Assembly (NCBI GenBank): GCA_027574665.1 | Contig: CM050652.1 | Coordinates: 35,483,631 to 35,547,630, forward strand | Origin: Rhynochetos jubatus | Taxonomy: Eukaryota > Chordata > Aves > Eurypygiformes > Rhynochetidae | DNA: 64,000 nt | Reading direction: 5' to 3' | In this document: piece by piece, positions 22,187 through 34,260 of the stretch | How positions within the stretch are numbered: position 1 is the stretch's first letter | Layout: the number at the start of each line of letters is the position of its first letter | The notes under the pieces: generated by a model | Database searches by the model: none | What the model was told of the DNA's origin: nothing | The model's input: the letters and a program-made list of their open reading frames with translations, nothing else | Made by a program: the position numbers and the translations under genes

Positions 22187-25100
22187 CTATTGCTTCTTTT
22201 CATTTCTGAGTGGGGCCCCCTGTTTTATTTACAGTACATTATTCAAAACCTCATATGGTTAAAAAATACTCTTTCTTCATAGAATTTCTTTTACGGTTAG
22301 GGTGCTGCACCAACATTAATTTGTACAGTAAGCCAGTTCAAGATGCAGGAGTTGAATTGCTGGTATTTTAGGGAAAGAGCACCAATGTGAGATTAAATTT
22401 GAAAGCACCTGTTAGTTGTGGATCACAATTTGAAAGGTGTGCACCTGACCTTTCAAAATACCTTGAACTTCTGAGGACTTGGCATATTTAAAAGGCAGCT
22501 CCAACCAGCATCAGCCGTGGCTCTGAAAACCCAGTACTTCCACAAATTAAACCCTGGCAATTCCCATGGAACCTCAGAAATGAAGATCACACAGTTAATG
22601 ACCACTTCTGCATGAAAAATTATTTCAAGTTATTCCTGCCATAGACAACTGCAGGAACTGGGTGTCCAAACCCAGTTCTACAGGGCAACATCCAATGGTT
22701 TGTGAGATCAATCTTTCCTATTCAGCAATCCGCTCCTTCAGTCAGTGCAGACCTTTTTGCTTCTGCAGTGTAGGAGGCAGGGATAATAAATAATGGTCCC
22801 TTTCACTGCACAATTCCAGTTCATCCTTAGAATATATCCTGCCACCACTGGCAATCTCGTGAAGGTCTGGTAAGCACACAATGCACAATGAGGAAATACA
22901 GGTACAGTATAATGCAAATCAATGAGGTTTTAGAGATTTTTTCCCCTGCAATGCTGGTATTTCCTACTTATGAAGAGTCTGAATTGCAATCTTGGTACTT
23001 CTTCTAACAGTTTCAGTTTTAACTGTGTCAATTCCTGTGTTCTTCCATTATCTTTTAAGCAGAAAAAGTGTCACTATCAATTTACCAGCCGTTTCCTCAA
23101 CGGAGTAAGAATGTTCAGATCCAGCGTTCAGAATTGTGCCATATGAGCTAGAGCAGGGATGAGCTCACACTAGGCAGCTGCCATCCTTCTCTATCCCCTC
23201 ACAGGCTTTCTCACTGAGTTTCTCACACAGTCACTGGAGCAGAGGAAGCGTGCTCTGCTTCCACAGATCACTCTCCCTTGTACCTCAGCGTGCCCATCCC
23301 TCCCAAAGCATCGCTGGCCCAGACCTTTCCTGGTTTCACCCAAGGCTTCCTATCCATCCCTGGGTGTGCACATCGGTAGAGACAGAACTGTGAGCTCCTG
23401 TGGGTGCAGAAACTAAGGGAGGGATCTTCTTGGCGTGCGTATGTCTGTGTGCAAGGAAGGTAGGAAACCAAAGGGAAGTCCATGGAAAGCTGGAGGAGCT
23501 GAGCACAGAAAGGAATCTGAAAAAAGAGCTTCTCTTGACACCACACCTGCTGTAAGGGCAGGCCTGGGAACCGACTCAGGGACCAGTCCCCAGTGGTTTG
23601 TATCCAAAAAAGTTCCCCTGGTAGCTTAACACTTAGGGATGCACCAGGAGCACGGCGCAGGCTGAAGGACGGGTAGAGCTGGCAGGGGGCCATCAGCTGG
23701 CAGCCACCCCGCGAGGCTGCTGCAAGCCGGGCTCTGCACAGCATCTGCTGGGCGAGCAGCAGGTGCTTCCCAAAGCGGACTGGGACATGCCTGCTGCATC
23801 GGTGCGCACGGTCGAACTGTACATAGTCAGCACTGAGACACGGCTGGGGGAACTAGGCTGCTCTGACATCCTCACCAGATATTTTAACTTTAACTGAACT
23901 ACTTTGCACTGTTCATAGTTTTTTTTTCATAGCACAGAGGCTCCTGGGAGGAAGAATCTCTCTCTAATATACAGGGAGTATATTGTGCCTGACTAATTTT
24001 ATGGGTCCCTATTGACAAAAGGCTTTATCTGTGTTTCCTATCCATTTAACTATAAATCTCAGTATTTGTGAGTTTTGACTCATGGGGACCCATAGCATTT
24101 CATTTGATGAATGATTCTGTGTTTTATGATAGAGCAATGAAATCTTTTGGCAAGATGTAGTAATTAATTTCCTCATAATTAATGGGTGACAGACGAGACA
24201 GTACAGAAATAACAGATTGTTGAGTCAACAGGTAGATCAAGATGAGCCAAAGCCTACACAAGCTGCCACTCAGGAGTTAGACAGTGCCTTCGTTACAGTA
24301 TAAAATCCAACACAAGGTTTAAAACCAAATTGTAAACACATTTCCAAGCAGTTTTGGTCACCCCAGAAACATACTGGTGACATTTGCCATCTAATTACTA
24401 TGGCATTTGAGTCCTTAAATGTTCACTGTTTTTAGAAACTTGTGTTTCAATTGGCAGTTAACGACTGTGTGAATACCAGTCTCACGATTTATCACAATTT
24501 TTTATTTTCTACATAGAGGCTCTCAGAAAGATAATGCTGCTTCATCATATTTGTGGGCAGGTCAAAACAGCATTGCAGAGGATCCTGGTAGTATCTTTAT
24601 ATATTCAATATCTGTTTGGAAAAAGTATAGAACACAGCTGACAGGCTAGACAGGATAACAGATGTTGAGACCTGCAAATGAAACATCCCCTCCATAACTG
24701 TACCTTAAAGTATTCAATTATGAAAATCTGTCAAAAAACACTGATGTTGCCTGTTTCCCACCCAGTAGCCTACGGCAGTGCTCCTACAGTTTATTAACAA
24801 CACAAGGAAAAGAAGAAGCACTTTAGAAGCTTTTATTTCCTTGCTGCTGGAAGATCTCCGCAGTCTCCCCACGATCAGCATCACGCTTTGAAATCTGTGC
24901 ACAGCTTTCATCGGCAAAGACTTTGTCTGACTTGTCTTCTGTATTAACAGATGCTTCTCAGTGCAAGCGCTTGGCCCCTGTGCCCGCTCAGCTGGGCCTG
25001 CTGCCACTCGCGCTCTGAATGTAACAAAAGACGGTGGTTTTAATGTCTAAACCAACCCACAACTTCCACAGCTCGGGGGTACACAGAGGTGACAAGCTCA

Positions 25101-27130
25101 CGTGCCTCATGTACAGGGCGAGCTGTAAGCTCTACAAGTCAGACACATAAATCCCGCTTCTCCGCGTTCCTCCTCGATGACATGCTGGCGGTGCACATCT
25201 GCCTGCCTCCTTGCAGGATGTGCTGCAGCTGCAGCCACCGCGGCTGCTGAAAGCACCTGCCTCTCTACAGCAACGAGAAAGGTGGCAGGTGCTCATTTCA
25301 CGCTAAAAGGATAACGAGGTTTGCCGCTGTGGATCATGTGGCTGCAACCACTCTGCTGTGCAGAACAGCCAGCCCCACGCACGGTCTAAGAGCCAAATTA
25401 GCTGTCCATTGTCTGCTGCCAGGCACATCATGACATGGCAACAATGGGGAGGGGATTTGGGAACACGCTCTGCAGCACTTCTAGGGTTTCCTTACTTGCC
25501 CCGTATATGTGTCTGATGCTTGATGCAGTGTGGTCTGTCAGGGTGGTCTGTCGAATGCTGCTGACAACTTGATAGGGTCTTACCCACTGGGAGGTCTTAC
25601 GACGTCTCAGCTGGCGATCTTCATCACAGGAGCAGACACGTAATATTCACAGAGGGCCAGAACTGGACTGCAGATTTAGGAAAACTAAAGACATTGATAC
25701 ATGGGCACAGGCAGTTGAACCACTTCCTAAAGCCTGCAAGGAGGCTGCCACAGAGATGTAGCCAACATTTCTCCTTAAACTGCTAGAAATGTGGTAGATG
25801 TCTTCACTCAACCAGATTTCCTTTTTCTTCTTGTCAATGAAGCCTGAGGGACAAGTCTCACAGCAGCACCCATGAGACTCCTGCAGAGAAGAGATCCGGT
25901 TACCTCTGGGTGCTACAAAAGATGCACTGTTAAAAAATCAGTGCTTTCATCACACCAGGCTGCCTAAGCAGCTTCACCAGAGGAAAGGATTTGGCCCCAC
26001 CTGATGGACACAGAAGTCAGGCAGAGCCCCCAGATTAAAAGAGAAACATTCCATTCTGATTTAAATAGTTTCATTTCCCCCATAACTTACTTAATCATTA
26101 GGGAACCGTGAGAATGCATAAATAGATGCCATTTACAATATAAACACCGGACTTGCTTTGATTTGTTTCCCTTTGGCAAAGTACATCTGAAAGGATGATA
26201 AGCAAGGATAACATATCTTGAAATTCCCTCCTAGCTAACAATAAATTACTGTGCTGGAAGCAGGCTTTCAAAGTACAGTTCAGTCAGTTTCTCAGCCCAG
26301 TACACAGCCAGATGTCTTGAGGCCAAGTTAGCCACAGAAGATGGCAGATCATGGAAAGGGCCAATAAATCACATGGATCCGTGCAAACAGTAGCAAATGA
26401 AATTCATTACCGATTCATATTCAAAGTTTCAGAAGAGTAGGAGTTCTGAAGATAAAGATCAGTTTAAATAGTCTTCAATTTATTGTCTGTCTGAGGACTC
26501 TAAAAGAACTTGCTGTATAACTAAAACCTTTCAGTGGGATGAAAGAGCTCAACAGGAAAAATCAGATGCTCAAAAATAAGAAGGTGGATTCTAAATATAA
26601 AATCATAATACTTGTTACAGCTTTCATAATTAGCTTCTTTTTTAGTTCCTTGAACTCACTTCCTGCTGGAATATATTCAGAAAGCCTAGGGCTTTCCATG
26701 TCTAGTAGGAAAAAAAGATAAAAATTAGGGATATAAAACAGACACAAAGGATTTGATGTAGGCTGCATACAGAAGCAGATGGGCACAGCTGCATTTCCTT
26801 AGGTAACTCTGGTATAAATAACAGAGAGCAATGCTCACAATCACAAAAAAGATGAGTCAGTATTTCAAAAAACTATCTTTCTTCTGCTGAAAGATAACTG
26901 ACTGATGTTTTGTGTCTTCTTAAGACTTACATAGTAGGAAGTCAACACAATACACTTCAACCGCCTCCGGGCTGAGCACTGACATGAAGCCAAATCAGAC
27001 CTGTGACAGCAACCCTTCTTGGTAGGTCACCCAACTAGCGCATGGAGGAGTGAAGCCACTGTGCTTAAGGGAGAAGGGAAGTTTATTTTGGTTCATCTCA
27101 GAGCATTTTCTTCTGGTCTATCACTGCCAA

Positions 27131-27242
27131 TTAAAAAAAAACCAACAACAAACAAACAAAATCCCACACAACACCCCCTCCAAAAAAAAAAACCCCACAC
27201 AATTAGATATTAAAAAAAAAAACCCACACACAAATAAATAGC
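27131..27242. repeat. A-rich simple sequence
   Basis: Runs of A alternate with CAAA, CCCACACA and AAATA motifs for about 110 bp. It looks like an expanded, mutated A-rich low-complexity tract. No element body is recognisable beside it. Confidence 0.8.
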
Positions 27243-28275
27243 TTCCCTTTAAAATCATTTTTTATTGAGCCCAGAATGAAGCAATCTCATTCCAGAAGGT
27301 AACATACTTCTCTGCACTGTTATTTCAAAATTGTAAACCAAACTGTTCCCTTAAAACACTAGTCCACCTTTTCAAAAGTTGTTAAAGTACTCGTAGGCAG
27401 CCTCAGATTCATGAACAGATTTCGTTATTTGGCACGTGCCGTTCTCAATTAATACCATACTGGAGTGAAAGATCATGCATATGCAATATCTTCTTGATTG
27501 TCCAGGTGCTGTGAAAGAGGGTTGGAACAGAGCATGCGCAACAATAATTCATGCTATGGGGGGCAGTAGAAGATGAAAGAGAAGATGAAACCCAATAAAC
27601 AGCCATTGTAGGTAAGCACTCAGAGAAATCACAAATGACAGGAAAGCCCAGACCTTCCTGTTCAATACAAAAGTCTGTGAACTGGAAAAGGATATGGCTC
27701 CTGTCCCCTCCTTGGAGGGGAAACCATCCTCAGAAAGAGGTCAGGGACTAAAGAGACATTGAGAGCCTCGTAGGCTTTAAAGAGGAACGTCAGCCTTTGT
27801 ACCCTGAGAAGAGAGAAGACTGAATCATGCTGCTAGAAAAGACCAAAGGTAACAGCAGGAGTGTTTATGATCACAGGCAGTCATGGAGGCACAACACCTC
27901 CTGAGCCTTTCACAGGTCACATTAGGTGAAGGTTCATCCTGTTGAATCATACCTAGATCTATCCTTCACAATCCTTTCATGGGTGTCTGCTCCTTATTAA
28001 GCATATAAACACCCTCCTTCACTGATCTACAGGTTGTAAGTCATGATCTCTGTGTTCTGATCTTATTGTTTGGTCTTCTTCCGTTCTGTTTCGAACTATA
28101 TGATGTATTCTTATTTTCTTTGGGATAGTCCTCTGTGTAAAGGTTCCTGTCTGCTTGACATGGAAGTTAATTATCTATTAACTGTATCACAATTTAGTAT
28201 CATGTTTTGAAAATGATAAGATTATGACTGCTTTCACCCAAAAAGGAGAAGTACCTTCTACTGGTAATTGTTTAA

Positions 28276-28320
28276 ATGTTTAAAATAAGGATGTTTAAAA
28301 TAAGAATGTTTAAAATAAAA
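28276..28320. repeat. 15-bp tandem repeat, three copies
   Basis: atgtttaaaataagg, atgtttaaaataaga and atgtttaaaataaaa follow each other head to tail, differing only in the last two bases. Confidence 0.92.
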
Positions 28321-29364
28321 TTAGGTAGCCCCTGAACACCTAACTTCTTCCATTGTCATTTTTCCATTCAGAGACCAGGCATACTGAAATCAGGATGAGT
28401 GAAATGAAATCTCTACAACAGAGGCCTGTGGTCAAGGTTGAGACTAGCAAAACCACCACTTGCGTTAGCCTTTCTCCGGGGCTCAACGGGCTTGGATTCA
28501 TGCAGCTTTTGGCAATGAAGTTTTGGGTAAGACCCAGTGCGATATATGCAACCCCTGTGTCTGTTTTCATGGGAGTGAAATCAGACTCCAGCAACAACAG
28601 ATTCTGACCAATTAGCAACAGCTAATTCTTTCTCTACACCCAAAATGGCAAAAATATCAAGGCCATTAAAGAAATGTTAAATCAGAAGTCACCATGTGTC
28701 CTGGCCCTGTTATGCCAGGAAGAAGGAGATCTGTTGTTGTACCCAGAGTGAGATTAAGACTCAAACGAGGTCAGATGCCACTAGCAAAGGAGTTGATTTT
28801 TGTTGTAAGAAAATAGCAATAGGAGAGATCTTTATAAAGATCACAAATGTCAAATAAAATACATTCCATGTATCTCTGAACAATGCATGAGGGTAAACTT
28901 TGCAGTGAACCTATGCAGTGAAACTATTGTTCTTCTAAACCTTCCCCTCCTAATACGCTCCTTTAGCCAAGCAATTAACGTAAATCTTTCACACAACTGT
29001 TTACAGAGACGTTGCTCAAAATACATTTAACAGTCATCCATCCAAATCTCTTGCATGATGAAGAGCACAGCACAGTTCACAGCCTTTTTTTTTAAGAAAC
29101 TCCAACTACCCAGCCCTTTCGGTTACTTTAGTCACCATATATATGCTGTATTGCTTCAGTGTAACAAATGTTTTTCCACAACAGATTTAATGAAACTGCA
29201 TTTTTTCTCCTTTGCGGTGTCTTGCAACATTTCTAAAAACATGAACATTTCAGATTTTACTACTGCACCACACCATCCTGCACAATCTTGTAAATAAAAT
29301 GTGTTTGAATTTACAGAAACTTTAAAAGGTTGATGTACTTAATACAGACTGCAGCTGTATTAAG

Positions 29365-29429
29365 TAAGCTACCCTGAGGACTTTACACATTAATATTACA
29401 CATTAATAAGCTGTAAGCTACCCTGAGGA
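29365..29429. repeat. Nested local duplication
   Basis: taagctaccctgagga occurs at 29365-29380 and 29414-29429. Between them ttacacattaat occurs twice (29383-29394 and 29396-29407). Confidence 0.85.
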
Positions 29430-30615
29430 GAAGCTCTGCCAAAGCCCAGGAACGGGCTGTGGGGTCTGCAGCCAGCAAAGAGGCCTCTCTCTGGCTTCAC
29501 ATCTTTCATTGCCTCCTGCAGGCTCCTCCCTTTCACTCAGCCTTGTACGGTACAGCCTAACAGGAGACTGGCTTTCGTAGGAGAAAATTTGTAACAGCAG
29601 CTGCCTACTATGTTCTGCAGGTGGCAGCAGAAAACTTTGCAAACTTCTTAATTCATGAAAACATGACTAATTGAGCAGCAACTACACCTCAATACCTTTC
29701 TGCAGGGATTCTGGCAGCAACTGTCTTTATTCCATGTTCTGGTTAGGTGTCTGATACTTTCTTTTGTTCCTAGCTGTGCTCTAACACCGTGCTCAAGTCT
29801 GCATATGTTACGTGTTGGTCAGCATAGCCTTTTAGAACTTCCCAGGGCAGCTGTCAGTGAATTCTATCCCAACAGTCAATGAGCAGAGACGAAGAGAAGA
29901 CAAGTAATGCTGAAGAATTTAAGGACAGATTTCGAGGGAAGGGTGTAACAGACACCAAAGATAATTTGTTGTGGGCAGTCATGAGTGTTAAAAACAAGCA
30001 GCAGGACGTGCTGATTTTATCATAACACGTACATAAAAAAATACTTTTTGCAGAGGAAAAACCTCACTTTTACCGCGGCTTATTCAAATTACCTGATGTG
30101 CAGCAGAATGTATTTTGACTTAGGCTTCCAGCCACACTCATAATCCTCGTTTTGAAACTCCAGGTCAATTTTCATTTGTTGTAATGAACCCTTGAACAGA
30201 ATACACATTTGTTGAACATACCTGACACTTCTGTGTTCTTTTTTGTTCTTTTCCCTGTCTCTAAACACAGTTATTGAACCTGATGGTACAACTTTCCTCC
30301 GTATCTCTCAATTTATGATGCCTTATAACATGAAGAACTTGTAATGTTTGCTTACTGCTCAAAGTCCTTGTTATTAAATAGGTTTACTTTGTTGATGTTG
30401 TTGTTACCACTCTTCCTGTCCTTATTGAGTACCTGTAATTCAAAGAAGACTTCATCTGTTTTATACCAACTAGGATTCGTAACACTCCCAACAAGTTCAG
30501 TTACGAACATTTTACAAGGAGTCAGTCAGAGCGCCGTAAGACAAGATAATTTGCCACGAGATCGCACAGCAAGCTCTCTCGGAGCTAAGAATCTAAGCCT
30601 CCCGATTTACCAGAT

Positions 30616-31049
30616 TTGGGTTCAGGACTTGTGCAAGTCTCATTAGCTGCTGCTATTGGGCTTTTCACCCTCTTCTACACCGTAAGACAAGTCTGCTTCT
30701 TAGTATCATCTAGGAGATATGATTACCTTGTTTGCACAGAGGTCCAAGACATCGTTGATGCTCTTGATCTCTCCTCCCTTCTTGTGCCGTATCTCTTGGC
30801 TTTTGGTCTTCTACAAGGTATCGGAAGTTTGTTACAGAGTACGAGGAAGCAGTACTCGCTAGGCCTTTGTAGGCCCCCACGGACACTGTGGGAGAAGTAT
30901 GGACATTTCCTAAATTTGGTATCTGCTGCATGGTTTCCCATGATTTCAGGGAACTCCATGGTTAAGGTGGTTCCTTCCAGTTTTATGTTCCCATAAATTT
31001 TAACTCTATAGTCTCTATACAAAGCTCCTACTCTAAGATCTCGATTCAT
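30616..31049. other. Overlapping antisense open frames, unassigned
   Basis: A 126-codon frame on the plus strand (30616-30996) overlaps a 108-codon frame on the minus strand (31049-30723), plus a third frame (30931-30710 minus). The minus-strand peptide is basic at its C-terminus. I recognise no family, splice structure or promoter. Two long frames face to face in AT-leaning sequence are unusual, and a decayed retrocopy or viral fossil is possible but not shown. Confidence 0.25.
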
Positions 31050-31075
31050 GTAAGCATTCTGTTAAGTCCATCCCC

Positions 31076-31093
31076 TCACACACACACACACAC
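31076..31093. repeat. CA microsatellite
   Basis: Nine CA repeats followed by a C-run. Confidence 0.9.
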
Positions 31094-32370
31094 CCCCCTT
31101 AGTACCTTCTTACCATTGAATATAGGCTTAAGTCCTACTAGTTTCTATGTGATCTGAGTTTGCATTATAGGAAAAGCGTTTACTTGAGTCTGGCCAGAAA
31201 TGCTGGATATTCAGAACAGGAGCCAAAGCTCTTTTTATAAAATGAATACGCTTTTTGACATTATGCATAGCTTTTTCCATCCTGTTTTGCCCATGAAATG
31301 GTCAATGCAACTTGCAAAATGTACAATGAATTACTATGGGTAGGGAACATGAGACAAAGAGGTTATGCTTAGGAAGTACATGCTCTTCCTTCTCATATGT
31401 GTTTTCACTTCTGCATTTGAATTTCTTTCCAAATGATCAGACATTGCCATCTACTACAATTGTTTTAAGACTTAGGTTGATATTGTCTGTTTACCTCACT
31501 GCGGTTGGCAGGCCTTCCTCCTCTGCTGCAAATGACTGCAAGCGACTGTATGGTCACTATTGGGAAAGAACTGCTGAGCAATGATCTCCACTGCTCCAAA
31601 TCACTTTTGCTTTCTGCAGTTCTTATTGCAATGCACACATTCAAATGCAGACTCTCAAGAGACTATGAAGTGATCTATAATCCAAACTATTCTTAGATTA
31701 ATCCTTCTTGACTTTTTCTTTTCAAGCCTCTCCTGTCATTTTAATTAGAAATCAACTGCATCTTTGTGGGGAGAGGAGAGAAATTTCTGATCATCATTTA
31801 GAGCAGTGAAGCTGTGTAATATGAAACCTGTTACCAAATTATTTAACATTTTACTTTCTTCTTCGCCCTTCTTAATTCATTTCTATTACCCTTTTCTTTT
31901 CTTTTGGCTCTATGTTTATCATACTTCCATTATCATATTCTGTTTAAAATGAAAGCCTTTGTACAAAGGTTTTCTATGAATTTTTGCAACTCAGAACACG
32001 AATCCAGCTACTGACAGAGTCCAGAAAACAGACTGCACTTAAAACTGAAAATAGTTTATTGTAATATCAACCACTATAGACATCATGTCTCTGCACTTCC
32101 CGAAGTTTGTGACTGTACCACTTCCCTTTCCATTCACACAGATGCACTAAGCTGGAAAGGCAGGAGGGAAGCCTGGTCTTCATTTTGAAAGCATTTATCT
32201 GGTGCACTTTTCCCATAAAATTATAAATCACTATAACCAAAGCACAACCATGGTGCCTGACAGGAACAAGTGTACTGACCTGCAATTCTGCAACCGATTA
32301 GCACTAGTACTGACAAGAGTCCTCTGCATTACATGCAGGTTTTAAATAGGCAGGATTTCAGCACAGAAAG

Positions 32371-32688
32371 GGAGCCTGTGAGAAAGATGGAGAAAAACTT
32401 TTTACAGGAGCCTGTAGTGACAGGACAAGGGACAACAGTGTTAAACTGAAAAAGGTCGGATGTGAGGAAAAAATGTTTCACGATGGGAGTAGTGAGGCAC
32501 TGGAACAGGTTGCCCAGAGAAGTTCCCTCGCTGGAAGTGTTCAAGGCCAGGCTGGATGAGGCTTGGGGCAACCTGGTCTAGTGGAGGGTGTCCCTGCCCA
32601 TGGCAGGGGGGTTGGAACTAGATGGTCTTTAAGGACCCTTCCAACTCTTCCTATCCAAACGATTCTACAATTCTGTGGTTCTATGAAT
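32371..32688 (+). mobile_element. CR1 LINE 3' end, plus orientation
   Basis: About 320 bp reads through the CR1 3' region in sense orientation. It has an aactttttacaggagcctg block, caaggccaggctggatgagg, then ggtgtccctgcccatggcag, gttggaactagatggtcttt and finally gattctacaattctgtgg followed by ttctatga. It is non-coding and 5'-truncated. It lies about 550 bp upstream of the RXYLT1 CpG island. Confidence 0.93.
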
Positions 32689-33239
32689 GCAAAGTCACAT
32701 TTAGAATTAAGATCTGGGCTGGAAGAACATGAGTCAGGCTAATGGAGACAATCAGAAAGGGATGCCAAAATGAAGGGTTCATTGCTGCCACTGCGAGCCA
32801 TCAGGCTAGATTTTTAGTTCCGTGAGTGTGTAAGTCATTAAAGTAGATTGACGGTCTGGCAGTGGGCTGACTCGAAGCCTATTTCAGAAGGCCTGCTAAG
32901 ACAACTAGTTACATTTTGGGTTGGAGCAGTCAGAATTCCACCCAATAAATTTTAGGTCAGGGTTAGAGCCAAGTTTAGTGTTCATAAGGGTGAAACAATT
33001 GATCAGGAAAAAATCACTCAGATCCAGAGCAGGCAGCACGGTTGTGTGTTGTTACAATCGCTACAGTTCTAGACCCTCTCTCTGCCTCAGGCAGGTGAAG
33101 GTCACTGTGCTTTTGGCTACCGCTAGGATCACCCTCTGACAACAGGCTGGTAGAGGCTTTACAGAAGTTGTAACACCCAGCCTTTACAAGGCCTGATGGA
33201 CAGCCTAAAATGAGCTTCAACTTTCCCTTACTATGGAAC

Positions 33240-34260
33240 GTGACTCCGCCGAGTCCGCCCACAGCTTTCGCCGTTACACAGAACTCCCATGACCTGACAG
33301 GGCCGTTCACCCGGCCGTTTAGTCTCGTTGCGCAGCACCGTCACGCTGCTCGCCGTAGGAGTTGCTCGGCGCTCCCGAACCCGTCTCCAGCGCGTACCGA
33401 TTCTGCACCCCGGGAAGCTCTCAGGAGGAGGGCACGCCACGGCTGCCCGCTTCTCCGTGCCGCTGCAGCAGCGGCGACGAGGCCGGGAGCGCTCAGCCGC
33501 ACGGGACAAGTGTCTGCATGCATTCACCCTGTACCTGAGGCTGTAACGGGACCGCTCGGGGGGCTGCTGCGGCACAGGCAGCTCATGGCACGGCGGGCTC
33601 GCCGCCTCTTCAGCGGGGGACGAAGCCCCGGGCCGCGGGCGGAAGCCCCTCCCGCCCCAGCGGGCGCGGCTCCAGCCGCCGTCTCACGGCGCCTGGCGCC
33701 GGGGCCTGCGCCCGCGCCGGGGCGGGATGCGGGGCGCTCGCAAGCGGCTCTGCTCCGCCTTGATCGTCGCTTACGGCCTCTTCTCGCTTTACGCGGCCTA
33801 CACCGTCTTCCTCCGGCCCCGCCGCTCGGCCGCTCCCCGCCCGCCGCCCCGGGACCGCCGCGGCTCGCGAGGTGAGAGCGGGCGGGCCGGCCTGGCCGCG
33901 CCGGCGGTGGCGCCGGGTTTGATGCGAGGCCGACGCGGTGGGTCAGCTCCTGCCTGCGACAGAGGGGCCTCGGTGTCCCCGGCGTGGGGAGCGGCGGCGG
34001 CACCTCCCCGCGTTGTTATCCCCGGCCTGCAACGCCCGGGCTAGGCCGAGGGCTGCGCGTCGGCTCCCAGCGCCTCTGCTCGGCAGCGCTGCGGCGGCCG
34101 GGAGCCAGAGGGAACCCTGGAAGGAGCCCCGGAGGGCGAGCGGGGCCGGGGCCTCCCCCCGGCCGGGCCTGCGCTAACAGCAGCCATTGCCCCAGTGCCT
34201 TAGGAGGCAGCGGGCCCGGCGGAGGCGCGGGTGTACCCGTCCCCGGGCGGTGGGAGGGTT
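33240..34260 (+). promoter_or_regulatory. RXYLT1: CpG-island promoter of RXYLT1
   Basis: GC content and CpG density rise sharply at about 33,240 and fall after about 34,260, spanning the first coding exon and intron 1. GC-box-like tracts (cccctcccgccccag near 33,645-33,660) lie just upstream of the ATG at 33727. No TATA box is evident, as expected for a housekeeping-type promoter. The transcription start cannot be fixed from sequence alone. Confidence 0.75.
33727..33871 (+). CDS. RXYLT1: RXYLT1 coding exon 1
   Basis: 145 nt: ATG, cytoplasmic tail, signal anchor and the beginning of the Pro/Arg-rich stem. The donor is cgag|gtgagag and the exon ends after the first base of codon 49. No competing in-frame upstream ATG is convincing. 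Confidence 0.93.

Larger units (their letters stand above)
21991..32370. other. Long intergenic stretch, no gene recognised
   Basis: About 10 kb of AT-leaning sequence. It contains small direct repeats (separate entries), an A-rich tract, a CA tract and scattered short open frames. I looked for conserved-looking exons flanked by splice sites on both strands and found none I could defend. Confidence 0.5.

Noticed and set aside
33231-33575. Minus-strand gene sharing the RXYLT1 CpG island
   Set aside because: The frame is a GC-rich shadow with no recognisable product or clear donor; bidirectional transcription is possible but not supported by sequence.
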